Origin: Oscillospiraceae bacterium | GTDB taxonomy: Bacteria; Bacillota; Clostridia; Oscillospirales; Ruminococcaceae | Direction: 5' to 3' | Assembly: GCA_020024215.1 (NCBI GenBank) | Contig: JAHHUC010000020.1 | Location: forward strand, 1 to 30,081 | Length of the DNA stretch: 30,081 bases | Shown here: positions 8,143-16,782 of the stretch, piece by piece | Layout: every line of letters starts with the position of its first letter | How positions within the stretch are numbered: the stretch's first letter is position 1 | Program-made: the position numbers and the translations under genes | Notes under the pieces: model-generated | What the model saw: the letters and a program-made list of their open reading frames with translations, nothing else | What the model was told of the DNA's origin: nothing | Database searches by the model: none

Positions 8143-10339
8143 ACTTATTTTAAAAAATGCAAAGCGCTCTGCAAAGGACTATCTGGTTTATATTGTCACA
8201 ATGACGATCTGTGTCACCCTGTTTTATGCGTTTTTATCTATTTCCAGCAGCTATTACAAGCCGGATCTGGGCAGCGAGTATGATTTTACTATGTTGAGTG
8301 ACGGAATGAAAATTGCCATATGCATGATAACATTGCTGTTGTTGTTTTTGATATGGTTTGTCAATCATTATATGCTCAGGAAAAAGCAAAGGGAGTTTGC
8401 TGTCCAATCTGTTATGGGAATGGAGCAAAAAACCATCGGCAGAATTTTCTTTGCAGAAACATTGATTATGGGAGTATTCTCCATCCTCACAGGCATTTTC
8501 TTAGGCATATTCTGCTCCCAATTTATTACCGCAATGCTCCTTGCATCTTATGGAAGGCCTTATGAAATTTCCTGGACACTGTTTCCGGACACTGTTTTGC
8601 TGACAGCGGTATTTTTTGTGGCAAGTTTCTTTGTGGTAGGAATTTTCAACACCCGCACCATTCAGAAAACAAAAATTATTGATATGCTTTCTGCTGAGAA
8701 AGAGAACGAACCCGAACTGAAAAATAGCCGCTTCATTTCTGTTGCAGCGGTACTCTTTGAATTATTTACCGTATGGGGCCTGATCACAGGAATACAAAAG
8801 GTCTGGTTTTATTATGACACACGCTTTGCGTTTTTGGTGCAGCTTATGTTCTGGGGAAATATTCTTTTTCCGCTTATGACATTGGTTTGGTCTGCATTTT
8901 CTGTAATCAAAAAGAAAAAAAGGGATTCTTTTATTGCCGGATTGCTGATATTTTCCCTGCTTAATTGCCTTACAGCAGCCGGCGTTGTTGCGTTGACAAA
9001 TAAATATTATCTGCCCTTAGGAGGCGGAACGCTCAATCAATATCTTCTTTTTGTATTGGTTGACCTGCTTTTCTTCATTTGCTCCTTAATTTATCTTGCA
9101 TCCGGCCTGATTGCAAAATGGAAAGAAAAATCGCCAAAGCACCGATACCGCAAGGAAGCGCTTTTCTTCTTCGGACAGCTTACCTCAAAGCTGAATACAA
9201 CCAGCAAGACCATGACAATCATTTGCTCAACCTTGGTATTGGCAATTTTCATGTTTGTAGCAGCCCCTGTTTTAACGGGTTGGTCCTCCGGTTATTTGAA
9301 AATACGCTCTATGTATGATATTCAGGTATATTCAACATACAATGATGTCTACGAGGAAGAAAATCTGCCGCAGGATAGCTATGCAGTCATTACTGATTTT
9401 CTGACAGAGCATAAAATAGATACAGACTATGATTGCACCTTTAATTTATATCTGCCAAAGAAGGAGGATTTTCACAACAGGCAGAAATATGATTTTCCGA
9501 TTGCGGCAATTTCTTTAAGTGATTATAACACCATAAGAAAAATGCTGGGTTATGAACAGATTTCTCTGAGAGATAATGAATTTACAACACAATGGAGAGC
9601 AATCGCAACCAAGGAAGAACAAGACAGCTTTTTGAAGGATCATTCCAGAATTATGACAGATGCAGGAGAATTGACTCTTTCTCATCAGCCGTATTATGAG
9701 GACACAATCGGAGAAACAGCATACAATTCCTATACAGATGTACTTTATGTATTTCCGGACAGCATTTGCAAAAAGCTGTTGCCGGTAATAAAAAACCGCT
9801 ATATCACAACAGCAAAAAACATTTCCTATGAAAATGCAAGGGAGCTGGAAAGGCTTTTTACAGAGGAATATCCGGAGCAGACAGAAGAGGGGGTAATGTA
9901 CGGAATACGATTCAGCACATTACAGACCAACAGTACAATAGCAAGTAATTTTATTTTGCAGGCTGCAATGCTTTATGGTGCTGTTGTATTGATGGTAATA
10001 TGCCTTACCGTACTTTCCTTACAGCAGCTTTTAGATGCCGGACAATATAAATATCGCTTCTCTGTGCTGCGAAAGCTGGGTGTGGAAGAAGAGCGCATCA
10101 GCAAACTGATTTTGCAGCAATTAAGCGTTTGGTTCGGTCTGCCGATTATCACAGCAATCATTGTGGCTGCTGTTGTAATAATTTGCTTTATCCAAATCAT
10201 ATCGGCAGAAATTTCAGCCTATATCGGGTTTGGTGCATTGATGCTGCAAATCGGTGTAACAGTGGGCATTTTGGTAATTTTGTTGATTTGCTACTTCATA
10301 AGTACATGGATTATTTTTAGGCGCTCTGTCAATTCATAG
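8132..10339 (+). CDS. BceB-like FtsX-domain ABC permease (module 2)
   Basis: A membrane protein of 735 residues, slightly longer than typical BceB (about 650). The helix pattern fits the family: one N-terminal helix, a first FtsX block of three helices (about 50-190), a further group of four (about 200-335), then a helix near 360-385. A single large extracellular domain (about 390-615) follows, then three C-terminal helices (about 620-725). The extracellular domain is the part that determines peptide specificity in studied relatives, and it helps signal to the kinase. The start overlaps the ATPase stop. No terminator is seen until 10611, leaving a trailer of about 270 bp. Confidence 0.92.
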   Translation: MYTKLILKNAKRSAKDYLVYIVTMTICVTLFYAFLSISSSYYKPDLGSEYDFTMLSDGMKIAICMITLLLLFLIWFVNHYMLRKKQREFAVQSVMGMEQKTIGRIFFAETLIMGVFSILTGIFLGIFCSQFITAMLLASYGRPYEISWTLFPDTVLLTAVFFVASFFVVGIFNTRTIQKTKIIDMLSAEKENEPELKNSRFISVAAVLFELFTVWGLITGIQKVWFYYDTRFAFLVQLMFWGNILFPLMTLVWSAFSVIKKKKRDSFIAGLLIFSLLNCLTAAGVVALTNKYYLPLGGGTLNQYLLFVLVDLLFFICSLIYLASGLIAKWKEKSPKHRYRKEALFFFGQLTSKLNTTSKTMTIICSTLVLAIFMFVAAPVLTGWSSGYLKIRSMYDIQVYSTYNDVYEEENLPQDSYAVITDFLTEHKIDTDYDCTFNLYLPKKEDFHNRQKYDFPIAAISLSDYNTIRKMLGYEQISLRDNEFTTQWRAIATKEEQDSFLKDHSRIMTDAGELTLSHQPYYEDTIGETAYNSYTDVLYVFPDSICKKLLPVIKNRYITTAKNISYENARELERLFTEEYPEQTEEGVMYGIRFSTLQTNSTIASNFILQAAMLYGAVVLMVICLTVLSLQQLLDAGQYKYRFSVLRKLGVEEERISKLILQQLSVWFGLPIITAIIVAAVVIICFIQIISAEISAYIGFGALMLQIGVTVGILVILLICYFISTWIIFRRSVNS

Positions 10340-10899
10340 CAAGTGCAATTTATAGTAAGCCCGGAAATGGTTGGCAGCAGGTTAATGGGCTGTGCCAATC
10401 GTTGAGCCTGCCCATCTTAATTACAAAACTTAATAATACTGCCAACAGCTGCACATCCGGCAGAAAAGCTTCTTTGTATTCCAAAGCAAACAAGCAAAGG
10501 AGTAAACGGTTTAGATTATTATCAATAGAAATATCATTCAAACAGCCTTTTTTGTATATTCACGAAATTTCAGCCGGATATTTTTTCATTCCTTTTATTC
10601 CTGACATGGCAAAGCCCCCTTATGTATGATAATAAGTACATAAGGGGGCTTTTTGTCACTGTCCGTTTTTGCCGGACCTGTTCAAAGAGCATAACCGCTT
10701 TCGCCTGTCTGCAAGAAAAGAAAATGTGCTTAAATTAAGATGAAGCCCCATCTTTAAATCAATATGCAGAATACTTAAATAATGAGTGCTATGGTGTATA
10801 AAAGCCCGTTTCGCTGCAAAAATCAAGCGGCTCTTTAATGCTGTTTGTTATGATTGCCTGCCTTGGAATGACAGATTTATGAAGCGGCGGTTTTTCATA
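10340..10899. other. Noncoding stretch between module 2 and the minus-strand operon
   Basis: Apart from the hairpin at 10611-10654 I see no convincing gene. The short open frames lack ribosome sites and family resemblance. A 15-codon minus-strand frame at 10607-10560 (MSGIKGMKKYPAEIS then a stop) vaguely recalls the start of a small transposase protein, but it is too short to assert. A possible end of the minus-strand operon must lie here, yet no strong minus-strand terminator is evident. Confidence 0.5.
10611..10654 (+). terminator. Strong 16-bp hairpin terminator
   Basis: The arm at 10611-10626 (AAAGCCCCCTTATGTA) pairs perfectly with 10637-10652 across a 10-nt loop. The right arm runs into a T tract on the plus strand. 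This probably ends transcripts from the module 2 ABC genes. On the minus strand the T run is only three bases, so it is at most a weak terminator for the convergent operon. Confidence 0.75.
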
Positions 10900-11460
10900 T
10901 TAGTCAATATGCTGCCGACTCATTTTTTTGCGGTTTGTCAAACAGACAGCGATTGTAAGACAAATCACAGGCATAATGACTGCTGTCATGATTACAAGGG
11001 AATTGTTCATAGCGGTTATCCGTGTCATGGTTACACTGATTGCATCTGATACGGCGACGCTGCCGCTATTTGGGTTTACAACTGAGGCTGAAATCAGAAA
11101 ATGTCCGGCAAAAGCAATCTGCAAAGGAATGGTAATGGTGGTGCTCTCTTTGGCAGCAAGGCCGGGAAGCCTGATTACAGTTTCCCCGGCAGCACCAAAC
11201 TCATCGTCATAGATTCTGCCGTTCTGTATATCTGCAAAGGATAGATAGGCAAGCAGGTTATCCAATCTTGAATCTGTTTTATTTGTTACGGTAAATACTA
11301 CGTTTGTTTCATAAAGAGGCATGCCTTCAATAGTGTGGGGGGATTTAAGTGTCACCTCGCAATCTAAAAAGGATGCTGCGCTGACTTTTATTGCAGGAAG
11401 ATGCATAAAAGAAAAAACTAAAGCAGTAAGCACAAGAAGGGCTTTTTTCCATCTTTTCAT
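10900..11460 (-). CDS. Secreted, C-terminally membrane-anchored beta-rich protein of ABC operon
   Basis: A protein of 186 residues that I do not recognise as a named family. It has a clear signal peptide (basic MKRWKK, hydrophobic core, cleavage likely near VSA-AS at 28-30). A predominantly beta-type extracytoplasmic part (about 30-145) contains a CARDB/NEW3-like pattern (NVVFTVTNKTDSRLDNL, then ESTTITIPLQIAFAGHF). One helix (about 152-173) and a basic tail (NRKKMSRQ) complete it. The protein would face the outside and be anchored at the C-terminus. It is the last gene of a four-gene unit, starting directly after the permease stop with GGGGGAAAAGTAGG as ribosome site. A role as an external accessory domain of the ABC-2 exporter is inferred from position and topology. 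The resemblance to NEW3-type adhesion domains is a pattern judgement, not a search result. Confidence 0.8.
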   Translation of the reverse strand: MKRWKKALLVLTALVFSFMHLPAIKVSAASFLDCEVTLKSPHTIEGMPLYETNVVFTVTNKTDSRLDNLLAYLSFADIQNGRIYDDEFGAAGETVIRLPGLAAKESTTITIPLQIAFAGHFLISASVVNPNSGSVAVSDAISVTMTRITAMNNSLVIMTAVIMPVICLTIAVCLTNRKKMSRQHID

Positions 11461-11461
11461 C

Positions 11462-12220
11462 CTACTTTTCCCCCTTAAGAGAAATCTGCCTGCTAAAAAT
11501 CAGCATGGCTGTGGTTGCACACACTGCAAACAGCACCATTGGCAGCAGGTTTTGGATGATGCTTGCAGCAGAGAAGGTTGCTGTCAGCACCTGCTTAAAA
11601 AGCTCAAACGCACATACAATGGGGTCTATCCGCAGCACAAGACGCCCTAAGGAGGAGGTCTTGAAAATTGAACTCATAAATGACGGAATTGCAAGCATTG
11701 CAAGGCAAAGGGCAGAGATAAGCACCGACACCTTGGAATTTTCCATCATCACTGACAAAATAACTGACACGGCGGTAAACGCCATAAGCAGCAGCATAAT
11801 AGGGCCAAAGCACAGAGCCAGAGCTTTGATGGAAAGATCAGAGCCTGCGCTGATGGCAAGAATATAGGGCGCTGCTGTCAGCATGAGGATTACTCCGACA
11901 ATGAGAACGCCCAGATATTTGGAGATAGTGAGCGAAAGCTTTGACACAGGTGTGAGGAGCAGGCTTTCCAGAGTGTTATTTTCACGCTCTGAAACGAAAC
12001 AGGCTGCACCAAGTGTCATGCATACCAAAAGAATCAGCAATGCCTCCGATTTCAGCGCATATTGCAGTATGTCGGTTTGAGAGTAGGCAGTGACCTCCTT
12101 AATTGTGGTGGCGAGGACACAGAGTGTGGAAAAAATAAGCGATACTGCCACAATCATCCAAATCCCCTTGCTGTCATAAAGATTTTCAGACAGCTCTTTT
12201 TTCAGCATAGATACATTCAT
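11462..12220 (-). CDS. ABC-2 type transporter permease
   Basis: A six-helix membrane protein of 252 residues. The ATG at 12220 is chosen because it follows GGGAGG by a proper distance and nearly overlaps the ATPase stop; an in-frame start 12 codons earlier would lie inside the ATPase gene. The N-terminus (MLKKELSENLYDSKGIWMI) and the cytoplasmic segment FVSERENNTLESLLLTPVS are diagnostic of the ABC-2/NosY-like permease family. Such permeases export lipids, peptides or polysaccharides, or help place envelope proteins. It works with the ATPase upstream and probably the anchored protein downstream. Substrate unknown. Confidence 0.9.
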   Translation of the reverse strand: MNVSMLKKELSENLYDSKGIWMIVAVSLIFSTLCVLATTIKEVTAYSQTDILQYALKSEALLILLVCMTLGAACFVSERENNTLESLLLTPVSKLSLTISKYLGVLIVGVILMLTAAPYILAISAGSDLSIKALALCFGPIMLLLMAFTAVSVILSVMMENSKVSVLISALCLAMLAIPSFMSSIFKTSSLGRLVLRIDPIVCAFELFKQVLTATFSAASIIQNLLPMVLFAVCATTAMLIFSRQISLKGEK

Positions 12221-12221
12221 T

Positions 12222-13175
12222 TCATTGCCTCCCTTCACCATTTTGCTCAATGGCACAAAAGAAAATATCCTCCATGCTCAGCATCTTATGAGACAGCTCT
12301 AAAATATCTAATCCTGCAAAGAAAACCGCAGCTGTAATATGATGCTTTACAGCTAGAATCTCCGGCGTATCCGGTTTGTCTGCACATATAATTTCAAGAT
12401 GATTTCCACAGTTGGTCACACAGCGCACGCCTTTTACAGATTTGATAGCTTCTGCGGCCAGAAGATTATCATTGGTCTGCAAAAGCAAAGTACAGCTGGG
12501 CATATACCTTTTTTGCAATTCGGGGATCGTGCCCTGTTCCACCATCAAACCGTCCTTGATGATGCAGACACGGCTGCACAGCACCTCAATGTCCTTGAGC
12601 ATATGGGAGGTGATAAATACGGTCACTCCTTTTTTCTCATTGAGATTGCGCAAAAGCTCTTGAATCTCCCTCTGTCCCTTTGGATCAAGACCTAATGCAG
12701 GCTCATCCAGAAAGATTATCCTCGGGTGATTTATAAGCGCCTTTGCGATGCCCAGCCGCTGCTTCATGCCTCGTGAAAACTGTCCCACCGGAACATCACG
12801 CTTTTCATAAAGCCCCACACACTCCAAAAGTGTTTGAATATACTTATCATTTGGTGCGCCATGATGAAACAGTGAATCAAAATAGCGAAGATACTCTGCG
12901 GCTGTCATCCAATAGTAATAGCCGTGGGATTCCGGCACCACACCGATAAGCTTCCTAACCTCTTCGCTTTTGGCTGTCACATCCATACCGGCAATGCTGA
13001 TGCTGCCTGATGAGGGGGTAAGCAGACCGTCGAGCATACGGATAGTGGTGGTTTTGCCGGCTCCGTTTGGGCCGAGAAAGCCGAATATGTCTCCCTCACT
13101 CACATGGAGATTGAGGTTTTTGACAGCGTTGAAGCCATTGCGATAGGTTTTGGAAAGGTCCCTTGTTTGTATCAT
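12222..13175 (-). CDS. ABC-2 exporter ATP-binding protein, CcmA type
   Basis: An ATPase of 317 residues. Walker A is GPNGAGKT (35-42), the switch segment has VVPESHGYYYWMTAAEYL, the signature is FSRGMKQRLG (133-142), Walker B is IIFLDEPALGLDP (153-165) and the H-loop is ITSHML. The signature with SRGMKQR rather than SGGQ, and Glu in place of the Q-loop Gln, are normal for the ABC-2 ATPase group. A C-terminal extension of about 90 residues follows the ATPase core, as in many exporters of this class. The start overlaps the stop of the zinc-ribbon gene (ATGA), so translation is coupled. It energises the permease encoded next. Confidence 0.93.
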   Translation of the reverse strand: MIQTRDLSKTYRNGFNAVKNLNLHVSEGDIFGFLGPNGAGKTTTIRMLDGLLTPSSGSISIAGMDVTAKSEEVRKLIGVVPESHGYYYWMTAAEYLRYFDSLFHHGAPNDKYIQTLLECVGLYEKRDVPVGQFSRGMKQRLGIAKALINHPRIIFLDEPALGLDPKGQREIQELLRNLNEKKGVTVFITSHMLKDIEVLCSRVCIIKDGLMVEQGTIPELQKRYMPSCTLLLQTNDNLLAAEAIKSVKGVRCVTNCGNHLEIICADKPDTPEILAVKHHITAAVFFAGLDILELSHKMLSMEDIFFCAIEQNGEGRQ

Positions 13176-13819
13176 GACTGCACCTCTTTTGTGCCTTTAT
13201 CAGTAAGCTTCGTACCGCAGTTTGGGCAGAATTTGTCAGATGTTTTGCTCATTCTGCCGCATTTAGGACAAACCTTACCCAAATTTGCGCCGCAGCTTGC
13301 ACAGAATTTGCCCTCTTTTTGCCATGCGCCGCAGTTTTGGCAATGAACAAGCCCTCTGCGAACAATGAGAAACGCCAGCACAGCCGGCAGGTTGAAGAAA
13401 AGACCGAGAGTAGACCAGAGAGCAGGGTTCATGCCCGCTTTGACAGATACCTTGTAAAGCCATGCTGCCACCAGAAGCCAGTAGGCAAGCACACACAAAG
13501 AGCAGATGACAACGGATGTGACAGCTGTGATGATTGCTTCAGGGGATGGGTATGTCACAAGTCCTGCACCAAAAATATCAATTTCGCAGTCGTCATCATG
13601 CCAATAGCTGCCATGCTCTGCCATGGACATCTGACCTTCACCTTTAAGAGCAGTATTATCCTCCATTTTCTCAAGAGCGTAAAGCTCTGTAAGCTGTGTG
13701 CGGAACATGAACACAGTCAGCACACAGCAGGCGATGAACACCGTTGATGCAATGATAATAAGCCTTTTTAACAGCTTGCTGAAATCAGCTGCTTCAATTC
13801 TTTCAAGAAATCCCTTCAT
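13172..13819 (-). CDS. Membrane protein with two C-terminal zinc ribbons, first gene of ABC-2 operon
   Basis: A protein of 215 residues with a strong AAGGAGG ribosome site. One helix lies at about 18-39, followed by an extracytoplasmic segment of about 50 residues rich in acid and His (for example SYWHDDDCEID at 71-81). Two further helices lie at about 95-123 and 132-153. The cytoplasmic tail holds two treble-cysteine-pair ribbons: C160/C163/C173/C176 and C184/C187/C198/C201, each CxxCG-N9 or N10-CxxCG. All eight cysteines are intact, so zinc binding is likely. The gene leads the ABC-2 operon and is translationally coupled to the ATPase. A regulatory or scaffold role for the exporter is a reasonable inference; I know no named function for this arrangement. 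Confidence 0.85.
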   Translation of the reverse strand: MKGFLERIEAADFSKLLKRLIIIASTVFIACCVLTVFMFRTQLTELYALEKMEDNTALKGEGQMSMAEHGSYWHDDDCEIDIFGAGLVTYPSPEAIITAVTSVVICSLCVLAYWLLVAAWLYKVSVKAGMNPALWSTLGLFFNLPAVLAFLIVRRGLVHCQNCGAWQKEGKFCASCGANLGKVCPKCGRMSKTSDKFCPNCGTKLTDKGTKEVQS

Positions 13820-13885
13820 ATCAGGGCACCTCCTTTTTGTTGTACCAAGAGCATAAAGCCAAAAGATAAATTATTGGTGATAAAG

Positions 13886-13906
13886 AAATAAACTAAAGAT
13901 AAAATC
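13886..13906 (-). promoter_or_regulatory. Predicted response-regulator operator upstream of zinc-ribbon/ABC-2 operon
   Basis: On the minus strand this block holds TTTATC and TTTATT, 11 bp apart from start to start, the geometry of tandem OmpR/PhoB-type binding. The same 21 bp recur with one mismatch at 16267-16287 in front of the kinase-regulator pair. A possible -10 (TATGCT, minus strand 13855-13850) lies downstream, without an obvious -35. This links the third two-component system to the operon. Confidence 0.6.
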
Positions 13907-14024
13907 TTCCAAAGAGGCAGTCTTTTATTGGCAGAATACAAGAGAAATTGCTCTCTTTATAAAAGGGCAGGGAAGAAGCCGATAGTATAAGATTTTTTCA
14001 CAGCCTGATAGTTTTCATCTTCTT

Positions 14025-14071
14025 AAAAAAATATGGCACAGAGGCTTAAAAGCACCTGCGCCATATTTTTT
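14025..14071. terminator. Bidirectional-looking hairpin terminator after response regulator gene
   Basis: AATATGGC pairs with GCCATATT, extended by CAG/CTG after one mismatch, with A and T runs on the two sides. It lies just after the regulator stop on the minus strand and ends in a T run in that direction. It separates the two-component genes from the ABC-2 operon, which therefore needs its own promoter. Confidence 0.8.
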
Positions 14072-14078
14072 ATATCCT

Positions 14079-14765
14079 TCATGCCTTGAACCGATAGCCG
14101 GCTCCCCATACTGTCTGAATATATCGTGGGCTGGCAGGATTTTTTTCAATCTTCTCACGGAGACGATTGATATGCACCACCACAGTGGCATTGTCACCCA
14201 TAGCATCCATGCCCCAAATTCGCTCGTAGAGCTGTTCCCGATTAAACACTGTGTCCACGTTGAGCATAAGAAACAGCAGCAGCTCATACTCCTTGTTTTT
14301 AAGTTCCACCTCACTGCCATCCACATAGACTCTGTGAGTGTCGGTGTTTAAACGGATATTTCCGAGAGAGATCTCGCTTTTTCCCTCGGTTGTGCCTGTT
14401 AGCCTGCGATATCTGGCAAGGTGCGCTTTTATGCGTGCCACAAGGACACTTGGTGAAAACGGCTTTTCCACATAGTCATCTGCACCAAGGCCCAAACCGC
14501 GTATCTTGTCAATGTCCTCCCGCCGTGCAGTCACCATCAGGATGGGAATGTCAAGTGTCTCACGCAGGCGCCGGCAGACGGCAAAGCCGTCCATTCTTGG
14601 GAGCATCAGATCGAGCAGAATAAGGTCATACCCTCCAGAAAGACCCTTCTGCACACCGATAACTCCGTCGTCTGCAATGTCCACCTCAAAATTTTCTATT
14701 TCAAGATAGTCACGTTCAACAGCAGCAATGTCTGCATCATCTTCAATAATCAGTATCTTTGGCAT
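14079..14765 (-). CDS. OmpR-family response regulator (third two-component system)
   Basis: A regulator of 228 residues from the ATG at 14765, preferred over 14771 because GGGAGG lies only two bases before the latter but eight before the former. The receiver domain shows D9/D10, phospho-acceptor D52 (LLDLMLPRMDG), T79 (MVTARRED) and K101 (EKPFSPS). The winged helix ends in YIQTVWGAGYRF. It overlaps the end of the kinase gene upstream. The shared 21-bp operator at the kinase promoter and at the ABC-2 operon promoter suggests autoregulation plus control of that operon. The overall type is close to VanR/PhoP-like regulators of Bacillota; the true signal is unknown. Confidence 0.93.
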   Translation of the reverse strand: MPKILIIEDDADIAAVERDYLEIENFEVDIADDGVIGVQKGLSGGYDLILLDLMLPRMDGFAVCRRLRETLDIPILMVTARREDIDKIRGLGLGADDYVEKPFSPSVLVARIKAHLARYRRLTGTTEGKSEISLGNIRLNTDTHRVYVDGSEVELKNKEYELLLFLMLNVDTVFNREQLYERIWGMDAMGDNATVVVHINRLREKIEKNPASPRYIQTVWGAGYRFKA

Positions 14766-16212
14766 CTGCATTTCCTCCCTTAGGCAATTCCATAATAATG
14801 CTCAGTCCCCCCTGAGGGATGTTTTTTGCACTTATTATACCGCCCATACGCTGTACGGTTTTTGCAACAATGGCAAGCCCAAGACCGCTGCCCTTTCTCC
14901 TATCGCTTCTGGAGGGGTCTGCCCGATAAAAGACATCAAACAGCTTTCCCAGATCCTCCTCGGATACCCCGGGGCCGTCATCATCAAAGATGAGGCGGCA
15001 GTTTTCGCCTTCATCAATAAGCGTAACGCAAAGCGCAGCACGCTCCTTTGTCTTGTATTTAAGACTGTTGTCTGCAATATTTACAATAAGCTGGTGCAGC
15101 TCATTTTCATCAATAGCAACAGTATATGGTGCAAGCTTAAAAGAGATATCCAAGCCTCGCTCGGCATAATCTGTAAGGAGCGTTTCCAGCTTATTTTTAA
15201 GATACTCATCCAGCCTCAGGATAACGGCATGACGTGGTGCGTTATTAAGATCAAGGCGAGAATAGGCAAGAATGCAAGAAACCATATCCTCCAGCTCCTG
15301 CGCATGGCTTTTAATGGTAGTAAGATACCTGCGCTGTGCTGTTGGAGTTTTGGCAACTCCGTCTAAAAGCCCCTCAACATAAGCCTGTATGGAGGTAAGC
15401 GGTGTGCGAAGGTCGTGGGAGAGACTTGCCATCAGCTCCTTGCGGCTTTCCTCCTCGCGGCTTGAACGCTCAACAGATTCTTGCAGGCGGTTGGCCATGT
15501 GGTTGAAATCCCGGCATACAGAAAGAAATTCATCCTTTCCCGAGTATTTTAACCGATAATCAAGATTCCCGTCACTGATCTGCCGCACACCGTCAGACAG
15601 CTGTTTAAGCGGCTGCTCAATTCGATGCCATACAAAGCATGTAAGAAATCTGTCAGTAAAAAACACAGAGAGAAGAATGGCAAGAATCAGTATGCTTCCG
15701 GCAATGGCAACTGTCACCTTCAAGCTTGTATAGGAAAGCTGGCTCTGTGTGTTGTAGATGTAAATTACATAAGCTGCATCTCCCTGCATCAGGGAGCGGA
15801 CATGGAGATTACGGGCTCCTGTGGAGAGTGTTCCTTCATTTTTAAGAGCCTGAGCAGCGGATATAAGCAGGGCATCCTCCTTTGAAGCTCCGGCTTCTCC
15901 GTATCGGTAGAATTCCTTTTCGTCGGCTGTTACAACAAGCGACATAGCTCCTCGGTCAAGAAGGCTGGTCAGTGTTTTAAGCGACTTTAGCTGCTCATCC
16001 CTTTCTCCCTCGGCAAGCGCATTGGCTGCAAGCTCCGAAATCCCGGCGCTGGCATGAATAAAGTCCTCGCTGTCTTCAAAACCCACACCTGTGCCGTAGG
16101 CAATGGTAAACCAGATAACCCCCAGACAGCAAAGCGCAATTAGCATAGTGATTCCCACAGGAACCAATATCATCAGCACATTAGAGACGGCGAGCCGTTT
16201 TTTTATTGTCAT
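14743..16212 (-). CDS. HAMP-domain sensor histidine kinase (third two-component system)
   Basis: A membrane kinase of 489 residues. The ATG at 16212 follows GGAGG with 8-nt spacing; a TTG five codons earlier is disfavoured. TM1 spans about 11-40, an extracytoplasmic sensor domain of about 120 residues follows, and TM2 is about 164-190. A HAMP linker (about 193-248, with VWHRIEQPLKQLSDGVRQIS) leads to the HisKA segment with H266 in LMASLSHDLRTPLTSIQ. The ATPase domain carries LHQLIVNIADNSLKYK, DDDGPGVSEEDLGKLF and GSGLGLAIVAKTV. Unlike the two kinases at the left of the window, this one has a real outer sensor domain. It is first in a kinase-then-regulator pair with a 23-bp overlap. Confidence 0.93.
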   Translation of the reverse strand: MTIKKRLAVSNVLMILVPVGITMLIALCCLGVIWFTIAYGTGVGFEDSEDFIHASAGISELAANALAEGERDEQLKSLKTLTSLLDRGAMSLVVTADEKEFYRYGEAGASKEDALLISAAQALKNEGTLSTGARNLHVRSLMQGDAAYVIYIYNTQSQLSYTSLKVTVAIAGSILILAILLSVFFTDRFLTCFVWHRIEQPLKQLSDGVRQISDGNLDYRLKYSGKDEFLSVCRDFNHMANRLQESVERSSREEESRKELMASLSHDLRTPLTSIQAYVEGLLDGVAKTPTAQRRYLTTIKSHAQELEDMVSCILAYSRLDLNNAPRHAVILRLDEYLKNKLETLLTDYAERGLDISFKLAPYTVAIDENELHQLIVNIADNSLKYKTKERAALCVTLIDEGENCRLIFDDDGPGVSEEDLGKLFDVFYRADPSRSDRRKGSGLGLAIVAKTVQRMGGIISAKNIPQGGLSIIMELPKGGNADAKDTDY

Positions 16213-16236
16213 TTGTGCGTCCTCCAAATTTTTATG

Positions 16237-16287
16237 ATTATATCATACCATAACCATGCATTGGATAAATAAACTGAAGATAAAATC
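16237..16287 (-). promoter_or_regulatory. Predicted autoregulated promoter of kinase-regulator pair
   Basis: The minus-strand -10 TATAAT is at 16242-16237, close to the ribosome site. The operator block 16267-16287 contains TTTATC and TTTATT with an 11-bp period and matches 13886-13906 at 20 of 21 bases. The second repeat begins 31 nt before the -10. Both copies are followed by a CCAAT stretch at different distances, so the spacing to the -10 is not conserved. Confidence 0.55.
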
Positions 16288-16782
16288 GTACAGCTTATGT
16301 CCTTTTTTTTCATGAATTTATCTTAAAGTCACAACAAGGGCTAAGGGGTCTGACTTATAGTGCATATTCTTATAAGTTTTTTGACAGAGCTGTTTGCTAA
16401 ATATAGTATAAAAATTAAATTAAAGCTAAGTGACATAAATTTCCAAAGCACATATGCCGTCTTTCTTTTAAAATTATAAAAGGGAAAAAACATTTGTATA
16501 CATTTAAAGTATATTCAAATGAAGAGAAAACTGATGTGAATAATATGAAAGCAGCATAAAAACTTTTCGCTTGTCAGGCTGTTTTAAAAAATATGCATTA
16601 AAGTATATGATAAATGTCAATGAAGCATAGGATTTATTTTTATATGCACAGTGTTAAATTCAGATTTGTATAAATTTTCCAAATACTGAGAAGCTTTATC
16701 GCATTTTCTCTGCAAGCCTCCTTAAAGAGGTGAGCACTTTATATATTGTCAGCGCAGCTGTAAATAAAAGGAGAAAGCTCTC
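16288..16782. other. AT-rich noncoding stretch upstream of the MFS promoter
   Basis: I find no gene here. A consensus-like promoter pointing right, TTGACA (16381-16386) with TAGTAT (16404-16409) at 17-bp spacing, has no open frame after it, so it could drive a small RNA or be fortuitous. No clear hairpin terminator accompanies it. Confidence 0.4.

Noticed and set aside
10560..10607. Minus-strand 15-codon frame reading MSGIKGMKKYPAEIS, recalling the start of a small transposase protein
   Set aside because: Too short to establish homology, ends in a stop, and no inverted ends or further transposase sequence are visible nearby.
10402..10629. Plus-strand 75-codon frame overlapping the terminator hairpin
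   Set aside because: No ribosome site, low-complexity composition, and it runs through a strong terminator stem.
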